Positions 52,871 through 61,271 of a stretch of 64,000 bases of DNA are shown here, in pieces. Each line of letters opens with the position of its first letter. The first letter of the stretch is position 1. Position numbers and translations under genes: made by a program. The stretch covers positions 372,001-436,000 of the forward strand of contig OAPG01000021.1 in assembly GCA_900208305.1 (NCBI GenBank), in the 5' to 3' direction. The notes beneath the pieces are model-generated. The model did no database searches. It was not told the DNA's origin and saw only the letters and a program-made list of their open reading frames with translations. The DNA is from Melanopsichium pennsylvanicum. Taxonomy: Eukaryota > Basidiomycota > Ustilaginomycetes > Ustilaginales.

Positions 52871-53179
52871 GTGACTTTTTGAAATTTGGTTCTGTTTTGG
52901 GTTTGTTTAGTTGCTCGATTGTATATCATACCGTATCTACCGTATCTACCGTATTATTGTATATTGTTTTTCAGAATGATTGAGATTCACAATTGGCGTT
53001 CCTTTTGTTGCGCATTTGAGCACTTTGGTTGTGATGAGATAGAGTTCTAATAAAATAAAAGAAAGGGGTCAAAAAAGCGGGGTTACATTAAGACCCTTGA
53101 ATCGCCTTGAAATAAAATATAAAAAAAAGGGCAGTTCATGAGTCAACCTAAAATTAAGACTGTCTCGGCAACACATTTT

Positions 53180-53230
53180 AGCATCAGCATTAGTATCAGT
53201 GTCAGCATCAGCATCAGCATTAGCATCAGT
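53180..53230. repeat. Imperfect GCATCA/GTATCA hexamer repeat
   Basis: About eight diverged copies of a 6-bp unit. Confidence 0.88.
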
Positions 53231-53493
53231 ACTACTAACACCACCGCATTAGCCATCGCCGATCATTACAAACTCATCACCAACCTTTCTTCGAGTCTCG
53301 GCTTGCACAATCTATACAAGCCTTACGAGTCGACCTGACCCACTTGTCTTCATCTCGCATGGCTTTCTACCGTCCTTACCTTAACTTACTCACTTGCACC
53401 CTCGCACCATACCGCAATCCATCTTTTTTAATACCAACACTCGAATCTACAATTGCACTGCTTGCTTCATAGTTGCGTCCAATACAATCAAAA

Positions 53494-56400
53494 ATGAGCG
53501 GCACTTTTGCTGCAACCGTCGAAGCGCTCCCACAACGCATACCCGGTGCACTCCAACAACTCACAGCCCCATCCGTCCTCTCGCAACATCCGCCAAACCA
53601 ATTGCACACTCATCTCCAAACTCACCTCGATCCAGCCCTAAAACATTCTCACCAAGCCATTCTCAGCGAACCTCAATTAGCCACTGCTGTCGACGATCAA
53701 GCAGATCACCCTCAACACCTTTCCACAGCTTCTTCTCCTCCTCCTTTACCCTTGGCCACCGACGAGGAGCGTCCTGACCAAATTTCCATCGCCATGCACC
53801 CTTCTCAACCACATCACTCTTTCTCCTCCAGCCCCTTATCTGACAAACATGAGGTCCACTCATCCGACTCTTACCGATCCAGCACTAACTCTGATCAAAA
53901 CCGCAAACACTCCTCAACTAGATCATCCAAAAACAAGAACAACAAAAATGCCGACAATGCAGTAGCAGATAGGGTCGGCTTCAAACATCTCTATCGATAC
54001 GCCACGCCTTGGGATCACGTCTTCAACTTTATCGGTCTCATTGCTGCCGCTGTTGCTGGAGCAGTACAGCCTTTGATGACCATCGTCTTCGGTTCGCTCA
54101 CAACCGCTTTTTTGGAGTATTCCAATGCTTTGCTCTTTGGAAGTGACATTGCCGCAGCACGCACACATCTCGATCGCCAGATCACCCATGGCGTACTCTT
54201 ACTAGTCTACATCGGCGTTGCCATGCTCGTCGCCACTTATGTCTACATGGCCATTTGGGTATACACCGGTCAAGCCATCACCCGTCGTATTCGTGAAAAT
54301 TACCTCCAAGCCATCCTCAGGCAGGACATTGCTTACTTTGACGTGGTCGGTGCAGCTGAAATCACAACTCGCATCCAGTCCGACATTCAACTCATCCAAG
54401 AAGGAATCAGCGACAAGATCCCCATGTCGGTCATGTTTATTAGCGCTTTTGTCACTGGCTTCATCGTCGCCTACATCAAATCATGGCAGCTCGCATTAGC
54501 TCTCTCCTCCATGATCCCCTGCATCATCATCGCCGGTATACTCATGAACGCCCTCACCGCAAAGCTTCAGCAGGCCGAACTCGATCATGTCTCAAATGCC
54601 GCCTCCATCGCCGAAGAAGCTCTTGCCACCCTCCGTACCGCAAAAGCTTTCGGTATCGAGCACAACCTCGTCGAGCTCTACGAACAATCCAATCGCGAAG
54701 CAACCAGGTTCGGAATCAAACGCAGTCTCTACCAAGGCATCGGCATGGGTGTATTCTTCTTTGTCATCTACAGTGGTTACGCCTTGGCTTTCTACTTTGG
54801 TGCCAACTTGCTCGCCAGTGGTCACATCCAGAGTGGTACCGTGATGAACGTCATCCTTTCCATTTTGATCGGCGCGTTCAGTATGGCCATGATGGCACCC
54901 AATATGCAGGCTTTATCCTACGCCTTTTCTGCCGGTGCCAACGTCTTTGAGACCATCGACAGGCTTCCTCCCATTGACAGTTCCGATCCTAGCGGCTTGC
55001 GACCCGTCAAGTGCGAGGGCAAGTTGGAGTTCCGTGATATCGACTTTAGTTATCCTGCTCGACCTGACGTGCCTGTTCTAGATAGCTTCACGCTCCAAGT
55101 GCCTGCAGGAAAACTCACTGCGCTTGTGGGCGCTTCCGGATCTGGTAAGAGTACGATCGTATCGCTTGTAGAGCGCTTCTACGATCCGGATGCAGGAGCA
55201 ACCTACCTCGACGGTGTAGATCTTCGTGATCTCAACCTCAAGTGGCTTCGAACTCAGATTGGCCTCGTATCGCAACAACCCACCCTCTTCTCCACCACCA
55301 TTCGCGCCAACATTGCCCACGGTCTCATCAACACGCCCTTCGCTAACGCTGCGGAGCAAGACAAAGACAGGCTCATCATCGACGCAGCTCAGATGGCAAA
55401 CGCGCACGGTTTCATCTCTGCTCTTCCCAACGGCTACAATACTGTGGTCGGTGATCGAGGATTCTTGCTGAGTGATGGTCAGAAGCAACGTATCGCCATT
55501 GCCAGAGCCATTGTCAAGAATCCTAGAATCCTGCTGCTGGATGAAGCCACTTCTGCGCTAGACACGCACTCGGAAGCGATAGTACAGGACGCACTCGAAC
55601 AGGCCAGTCAGAACCGAACCACCATCACAATTGCGCACAGACTAGCCACCATCAAGAATGCGGACAAGATTGTCGTGATGGGTAAAGGGGTGATTTTGGA
55701 GACGGGTAAACACGATCAACTGTTGGCGCTCAACGGCGCTTATGCCCAACTCATCGATGCACAAAAGATTCGAGCCAAGGTGGTCACGCAGCTTTCCGAA
55801 GATACCCAAGATTCAGAATTCCAAGTGGCGCCGAGGTTTGCCGCCTCCAACGCACAGGTTCCGCCCGCTACGTCTGATGCAGAGGAAGCCATAATCCGAC
55901 AAGAAGCCAAAGCCGAAATGCCTGCAGCTCTGGAAAACTCGGCAACACGTCAATCGGTTGCTTCTGCCATGCTTCAACAACATGGACGAGAACAGGATGA
56001 AGAGGACAAACAAGACGAAAAGATGCCCAGCATCTTTTACCTCCTCTATCGTCTTGCCAAAATCAACCGGGATCAAATGATATCGCTTTACCTCCCCGGA
56101 GTGATTGCTTCGATCTGCTCTGGTGCAGCTTACCCGTGTTTCTCGATCCTGTTCGGTCACGCTCTACAAAATTTCTCGCTCTGTTCTGCTATGGGTGGAG
56201 GATCATGTCCCGAACCAACACGAAGCATCATGTTGCACGATGCGAACCGATGGGCGTTGTACTTTTTCGTGATTGCCATGCTTTGTACTTTGGCGATTAG
56301 CATCCAGACGTATACGCTCATGAAGGCGAGTAGCGTTGTTATGCAACGCATCCGTCGCATGTCGCTTTTGGCGTACCTAAGGGCGGATGTAAGCTATCAC

Positions 56401-57771
56401 GATCAGGATGCTCATTCTTCGGGTGCCTTGAGTAACAGCCTTGCCGACAATTCGCAGAAAATCAACGGTCTAGTCGGTGTTACTCTCGGAACCATCATTC
56501 AGTCCATCTCAACACTGGTGACGGGAGCCATCATCGCGCTTGCGAATGGGTGGAAGTTATCACTTGTAGTGATTGCTTGTATCCCACTTACGCTGAGTGC
56601 TGGGTTTGTGAGGTTGCAACTGGTAGTGTTGAAGGATGCAAGGATCAAGAAAGCGTACCAAGCGAGTGCGGTTAAAGCATGTGAAGCTGCAGCTGCTATG
56701 CGTGTAGTGGCATCGCTCACTAGGGAACAAGACTGTCTCGAAATTTATCGAAGCGAATTGGAAGCTCCTAGCAAGATTTCGAGAAACACGGCTTTCTACG
56801 GTAATTTGGTGTATGCTGTTAGTCAAGCGTTGCAGTTTTGGATCATTGGATTGGGTTTTTGGTACGGAAGTGATTTGGTGATTAAGGGTGAATACACGAG
56901 TGGACAGTATTTCACCATTTTGACCGCAGTGGTATTTGGATCGATTCAAGCGTCCAACGCTTTCTCTTTCGTACCCGATATTTGGAATGCCAAAAGCGCA
57001 GCATGGGATAGTATCAAACTTTTGGATATGGTACCTGAAATCGACGTTAGCAGTCAACAAGGAGTGGTATTGGATCATGTGGAAGGACATATTCGATTGA
57101 ACAATGTTGATTTCAGTTATCCCAACCGACCTACGGTGAAAGTGTTGAGAGGTTTGGATATTGAAGTGAAAGCTGGAACATTTGTTGCACTTGTTGGTGC
57201 AACTGGAAGTGGTAAATCCACAACGATTCAACTTGTTCAACGATTTTACGATGCTGATTCGGGGACGATTTTGATCGATGGGCATGAATTGTCTAGTTTG
57301 AATTTAGGATCTATTCGAAAGCACATTGGGATTGTTTGTCAAGAAACCACATTATTATACGATGGAACGATTGAATTCAACATTCGAATTGGAGCTATTC
57401 GAGATGTTAGTATGGAAGAGTTACGTTTTGTAGCTTCGAGTGTTAACATTTTAGGATTTATTGAAAGTTTACCCAATAAATGGCAAACTCAAGTGGGAAG
57501 GAACGGTGTTCAACTTTCGATTTCACAAAAACAACGCATTTCAATCGCACGTGCATTGATCAGAAATCCAAAGATACTCCTATTGGATCAAATTACCAAC
57601 CTCTTATTCGAAAACGATGTCGAAGAAATATTCGAAAACATCTCCAAACACAAAACTACTCTGATTACAACAGATGCTTGTTCAAGTACCATCATCCCTA
57701 AAGTGGATACCATTTTTTATCTACAGAATGGTAAAGTCTTTCAAAAATCTTCCCATTCCAACTTGTACTAA
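53494..57771 (+). CDS. Full-size ABCB-type ABC transporter with degenerate second ATPase domain
   Basis: A 1,425-residue single-exon protein with TMD1-NBD1-TMD2-NBD2 order and a disordered N-terminus of about 165 residues. NBD1 has Walker A GASGSGKST (about 545), the signature as LSDGQ (659-663, normally LSGGQ), Walker B LLLDE with the catalytic Glu at 684 and the switch His in TIAHRL. NBD2 keeps Walker A (GATGSGKST), but the signature is LSISQ (1341-1345), the Walker B Glu is Gln (LLLDQ, 1366), the D-loop is lost and the switch His is Asp (1394). The frame is open throughout, so it is expressed in principle. Typical roles are drug or lipid export or a-factor-like peptide export; the substrate is unknown. 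Codons shift from C/G-ending to A/T-ending towards the 3' end. Confidence 0.88.
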   Translation: MSGTFAATVEALPQRIPGALQQLTAPSVLSQHPPNQLHTHLQTHLDPALKHSHQAILSEPQLATAVDDQADHPQHLSTASSPPPLPLATDEERPDQISIAMHPSQPHHSFSSSPLSDKHEVHSSDSYRSSTNSDQNRKHSSTRSSKNKNNKNADNAVADRVGFKHLYRYATPWDHVFNFIGLIAAAVAGAVQPLMTIVFGSLTTAFLEYSNALLFGSDIAAARTHLDRQITHGVLLLVYIGVAMLVATYVYMAIWVYTGQAITRRIRENYLQAILRQDIAYFDVVGAAEITTRIQSDIQLIQEGISDKIPMSVMFISAFVTGFIVAYIKSWQLALALSSMIPCIIIAGILMNALTAKLQQAELDHVSNAASIAEEALATLRTAKAFGIEHNLVELYEQSNREATRFGIKRSLYQGIGMGVFFFVIYSGYALAFYFGANLLASGHIQSGTVMNVILSILIGAFSMAMMAPNMQALSYAFSAGANVFETIDRLPPIDSSDPSGLRPVKCEGKLEFRDIDFSYPARPDVPVLDSFTLQVPAGKLTALVGASGSGKSTIVSLVERFYDPDAGATYLDGVDLRDLNLKWLRTQIGLVSQQPTLFSTTIRANIAHGLINTPFANAAEQDKDRLIIDAAQMANAHGFISALPNGYNTVVGDRGFLLSDGQKQRIAIARAIVKNPRILLLDEATSALDTHSEAIVQDALEQASQNRTTITIAHRLATIKNADKIVVMGKGVILETGKHDQLLALNGAYAQLIDAQKIRAKVVTQLSEDTQDSEFQVAPRFAASNAQVPPATSDAEEAIIRQEAKAEMPAALENSATRQSVASAMLQQHGREQDEEDKQDEKMPSIFYLLYRLAKINRDQMISLYLPGVIASICSGAAYPCFSILFGHALQNFSLCSAMGGGSCPEPTRSIMLHDANRWALYFFVIAMLCTLAISIQTYTLMKASSVVMQRIRRMSLLAYLRADVSYHDQDAHSSGALSNSLADNSQKINGLVGVTLGTIIQSISTLVTGAIIALANGWKLSLVVIACIPLTLSAGFVRLQLVVLKDARIKKAYQASAVKACEAAAAMRVVASLTREQDCLEIYRSELEAPSKISRNTAFYGNLVYAVSQALQFWIIGLGFWYGSDLVIKGEYTSGQYFTILTAVVFGSIQASNAFSFVPDIWNAKSAAWDSIKLLDMVPEIDVSSQQGVVLDHVEGHIRLNNVDFSYPNRPTVKVLRGLDIEVKAGTFVALVGATGSGKSTTIQLVQRFYDADSGTILIDGHELSSLNLGSIRKHIGIVCQETTLLYDGTIEFNIRIGAIRDVSMEELRFVASSVNILGFIESLPNKWQTQVGRNGVQLSISQKQRISIARALIRNPKILLLDQITNLLFENDVEEIFENISKHKTTLITTDACSSTIIPKVDTIFYLQNGKVFQKSSHSNLY

Positions 57772-58043
57772 ATCCATCTTCATCATAGAAAAAAAAAATC
57801 AATTTCCTTTCCAAATGGTTTTCTTATTTCATCTACCAAAACCACCACCTAACTTACCAATTTCAACCAACAAAGTGTAAAAGAAAGAAATGAGAATGAA
57901 CTTGAGATTTCGATTCAAAATTATTATTATTTTTTTTGGCAGTGCAGAAACAAGAGATGATGTTGATATACGACAAGAAAGTCAAACTCGGTTCAGGTAG
58001 GAAGCCAACAAACCTCAACTAATAATAATGTCCAAGTATAGCT
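57772..58043. other. Short convergent intergenic region
   Basis: AT-rich 3' flanks of the ABC transporter and LEU1 genes; no gene is seen. Confidence 0.6.
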
Positions 58044-60356
58044 TCACCAATCAGTACCAGCAACCTTGTTCAACATTCCCTTTGCAGCTGTAACTACGCC
58101 TTGAATCTTGTTGCCACCTCCTGCTGCATACCCGAAACCGTCCAACCAAGGCGTCTGTTGACTCCTTTTGGTTTCAAACTCTGAAATTTTGGCATCCTTT
58201 TGCAATGTAAGCGCAATATCATCCAATCCATTGATCAGACAATGCCTTGTAAATTCAGGTGTCTCAAAACTGAACCTTTCCTTTCCATCCGCGGTAATCA
58301 CGACCTCGTTCTCCAAATCCACCGTAATCTCCTTGCCCTCTTTCGCATCTCGAGTCAATCTTTCGATCTGAGCTTGGCTGAGAGCGACAGGAAGTTGTCC
58401 ATTCTTGGTTAGATTGTTGCGGAAAATGTCACCAAAGCTCTCAGCGATCACAGCGCGAATACCAAAGTCGAGCAAAGACCATGCTGCGTGTTCTCGCGAA
58501 GATCCACATCCAAAGTTAGGTCCGGTGACCACAAGAATTTTGGACTGATCGTACGGAGATTGGTTCAGCACAAAGCTGGGATCCGGCTCACCAGTCTTGG
58601 CATCGTAGCGGATGGGCCAGAACAGAGCGGATCCGAGACCAGTACGCTTGATGGTCTTGAGGAATTGTTTGGGGATGATAAGGTCAGTGTCGACGTTGGA
58701 TCGCTCCAGCGGCGCAGCAATACCGGTGAGTTTGGTAAACTTTTCCATTCCTCCGCCAGTAGTCGACATCTGCGAAGCGGGAATATCACGGATCTTGTCT
58801 TCATCCGTGGTATTGTCGACGTTGGTAGGCGTGGGAGCAGGGCTAGGGTCGATGAGGTAAGACTTGGAATCCGAGACCTGGATCTCAAATTCAGGCTTAC
58901 CAGCGTCTGAACCGACCTTGGTGGTGGAGTCGCCCACCACCTTGCGAACGTCGGTGAGATATCCGGTGATGGCACAGGCCGCCGCCATGGCGGGCGACAT
59001 GAGGTGGGTTCGTCCACCCGCACCCTGACGGCCTTCAAAGTTTCGGTTCGAAGTGGAAGCGCAGCGTTCACCGGGAGCGAGCTGATCGGGGTTCATGCCG
59101 AGACACATGGAGCAACCTGCTTCACGCCAGTCAAAGCCTGCAGCCTGGAAGATCTTATCCAGACCCTCGGCCTCGGCCTGCTTCTTGACGAGACCGGAAC
59201 CGGGGACGAGCATGCAGTAGAGACCTTGGGCGACCTTGCGGCCGTGAAGCACTCGAGCAGCAGCACGAAGATCCTCAATACGAGCGTTTGTGCACGAGCC
59301 GATAAACACCTTGTCGATCTTGATCTTCTCCATGGCAACATTGGGTTCGAGACCCATGTAATCGAGAGCGCGAGTCCATGCTTTGGCCTCTGCGTCGTTC
59401 TTTGCCTTCTTGGGGTCGGGTGTGGCGCCAGTGATAGCGACAACATCCTGTGGAGAGGTACCCCAGGTGACGGTGGGGGGAATGTCCTTGGCATTGATCT
59501 TAATGACGGTATCGTAAGAAGCGTCTTGGTCGGAAGGAAGCGATTTCCAGTACGAGACGGCCTGGTCCCATGCAGCACCGGGCTTGGGAGCGAGGGGACG
59601 GCCCTTGATATACTCGTAAGTGATGTCGTCGGGTGCAATCAGACCGGCACGCGCACCGGCTTCGATGGACATGTTGCAGATTGACATACGAGCTTCCATG
59701 GAGAGAGCGCGGATGGTGGAACCTGCGTATTCGATTACGTGGCCTGTACCACCGGCGGTACCAATCAGACCGATGATGTGGAGAATGATGTCCTTGGAGG
59801 TAACGCCTTCCGAGAGCTCGCCATCCACCTGGATGAGCATGTTCTTTGCGCGCTTCTGAAGAAGGGTTTGGGTTGCGAGAACGTGCTCTACCTCCGACGT
59901 CCCGATACCGAATGCGAGAGCACCAAAAGCACCGTGAGTGGAAGTGTGAGAGTCACCACAAACGACGGTGGTACCAGGAAGAGTAAAGCCCTGTTCGGGA
60001 CCGACAATGTGAACGATACCCTGACGGTTGTCAGAGAGACCGAAGAAGGTAAGGCCAAAAGCCTTTACGTTTTCCTCGAGGGTGAGACATTGCGTCCTGG
60101 AATCGGCTTGCTCGACAAACGACTTTGTGTCCTTGTATGATTTGCGCGAAGCAGTGGGAATGTTGTGATCGACAGTAGCGAGAGTGCAGTCGGTACGGCG
60201 AACCTTTCGGTTTGCATTGCGAAGACCCTCGAAGGCCTGTGGCGAGGTGACCTCGTGGACCAAGTGACGGTCGATGTAGATTAGGCAGGTGCCATCGGCT
60301 TCCTCGTGAACGAGGTGCGAGTCAAAGATCTTTTCGTAAAGGGTTTTTGGTGCCAT
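58044..60356 (-). CDS. LEU1: 3-isopropylmalate dehydratase (isopropylmalate isomerase)
   Basis: A 770-residue single-exon protein, the usual length of the fused fungal enzyme. The large-subunit part has [57 protein letters not shown] (Fe-S Cys, about 355) and [14 protein letters not shown] (the other two Fe-S Cys, about 416). After a linker the swivelling small-subunit part has [26 protein letters not shown] and GDIFRNN. It isomerises 2- to 3-isopropylmalate in leucine synthesis. The ATG at 60356 is preferred over the in-frame ATG 12 codons upstream because homologues begin MAPKTLYEK and the context (CAAAGATGG) is strong. Confidence 0.96.
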   Translation of the reverse strand: MAPKTLYEKIFDSHLVHEEADGTCLIYIDRHLVHEVTSPQAFEGLRNANRKVRRTDCTLATVDHNIPTASRKSYKDTKSFVEQADSRTQCLTLEENVKAFGLTFFGLSDNRQGIVHIVGPEQGFTLPGTTVVCGDSHTSTHGAFGALAFGIGTSEVEHVLATQTLLQKRAKNMLIQVDGELSEGVTSKDIILHIIGLIGTAGGTGHVIEYAGSTIRALSMEARMSICNMSIEAGARAGLIAPDDITYEYIKGRPLAPKPGAAWDQAVSYWKSLPSDQDASYDTVIKINAKDIPPTVTWGTSPQDVVAITGATPDPKKAKNDAEAKAWTRALDYMGLEPNVAMEKIKIDKVFIGSCTNARIEDLRAAARVLHGRKVAQGLYCMLVPGSGLVKKQAEAEGLDKIFQAAGFDWREAGCSMCLGMNPDQLAPGERCASTSNRNFEGRQGAGGRTHLMSPAMAAACAITGYLTDVRKVVGDSTTKVGSDAGKPEFEIQVSDSKSYLIDPSPAPTPTNVDNTTDEDKIRDIPASQMSTTGGGMEKFTKLTGIAAPLERSNVDTDLIIPKQFLKTIKRTGLGSALFWPIRYDAKTGEPDPSFVLNQSPYDQSKILVVTGPNFGCGSSREHAAWSLLDFGIRAVIAESFGDIFRNNLTKNGQLPVALSQAQIERLTRDAKEGKEITVDLENEVVITADGKERFSFETPEFTRHCLINGLDDIALTLQKDAKISEFETKRSQQTPWLDGFGYAAGGGNKIQGVVTAAKGMLNKVAGTDW

Positions 60357-61271
60357 CTTTGCGAAAGGGAGAAGATATGAGAAAAGGAACAAATGATGGG
60401 GGGAAGGATATATTTAAGAAGGAGGTGGCGTTGGGAGAGCTCTCCTTTTTGTGGAATCAAACACGTCTGAAAACGGCGATTCTGAGCCATGGTAAGAGTG
60501 CGGATTTAAATATTGGTTAATTGAGTGTGACTCTGACGGATTGTGCGCCCCAATTTTGACTGCTCGAGTGCATGATTGGTTTTTGTATTACTGTTACTAT
60601 ATTTCTTAATGGGAAATTCTAGTCAGAATTAGAATACGCGCACTCTCTTTCTGTAGCGTATTCGCCCCACACGACCCACAGCCCCACTCTAGTCAGAACT
60701 CACCCCACCTTAATAGCACCAATTGTGATGCCAGCGACTCATCACTATATCGGCCTTGGACCGCTGCTTGTTCTTCCATCTGACACATTCAGAAACTAAG
60801 AACACTGCGAACTCCCACCGCTTCATCGAGTCATACTGAAGCAGAATGACGCCCATTCCAGACGCTTTGTGTGTGTCCGGCCAATCAGACACGTCACAAA
60901 TGTCAATCTTTTTTTTTCTTTTCTTTTCTTAATCTCATCTTTTTGGCGGCAACTTTAACGTCGGATCTCTTCGTCCGAGTTAAGCCTTCGCTCATACACA
61001 ACAATTTCAGTGTGAATTTACAATACCCTGTATCGTACCTGTACTTTGGCAGCTGTATGTCCCCACACGTCACAACCAGACTGCAGTCTTTTCTGTCTCG
61101 TCAGTGGCTATCGCTCTTCCACCACCACAGCTGTTGACCTCTGAACACAGTCGTTACAGTCATGGCTGTTTATACAAACACACACACACACACACTAACT
61201 AGGTGATGCTGCTTTTTTGCAGGATCAAGTGCAGTAGCTCGCAAAAAAAGTCATCAGATTGCATACAGACA
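60357..61271. other. Intergenic region upstream of LEU1
   Basis: It holds the LEU1 promoter and the 3' UTR of the next minus-strand gene. A (CA)n microsatellite lies at about 61177-61195. No gene is seen; a short frame at 60281-60490 is leader shadow. Confidence 0.6.
61177..61195. repeat. (CA)n microsatellite
   Basis: About nine CA units in intergenic DNA. Confidence 0.9.

Larger units (their letters stand above)
52780..53493. other. Intergenic region between FZO1 and ABC transporter genes
   Basis: No gene is seen. It contains a near-perfect hairpin (ATACTGTA-T-TACAGTAT, 52854-52870) about 75 nt after the FZO1 stop, a short tandem of CCGTATCTA (about 52930-52955) and a GCATCA-rich microsatellite (53180-53230). 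Confidence 0.6.

Noticed and set aside
56560..57285. 241-codon minus-strand frame inside the ABC transporter gene
   Set aside because: Shadow of the sense frame over TMD2/NBD2; no domain.
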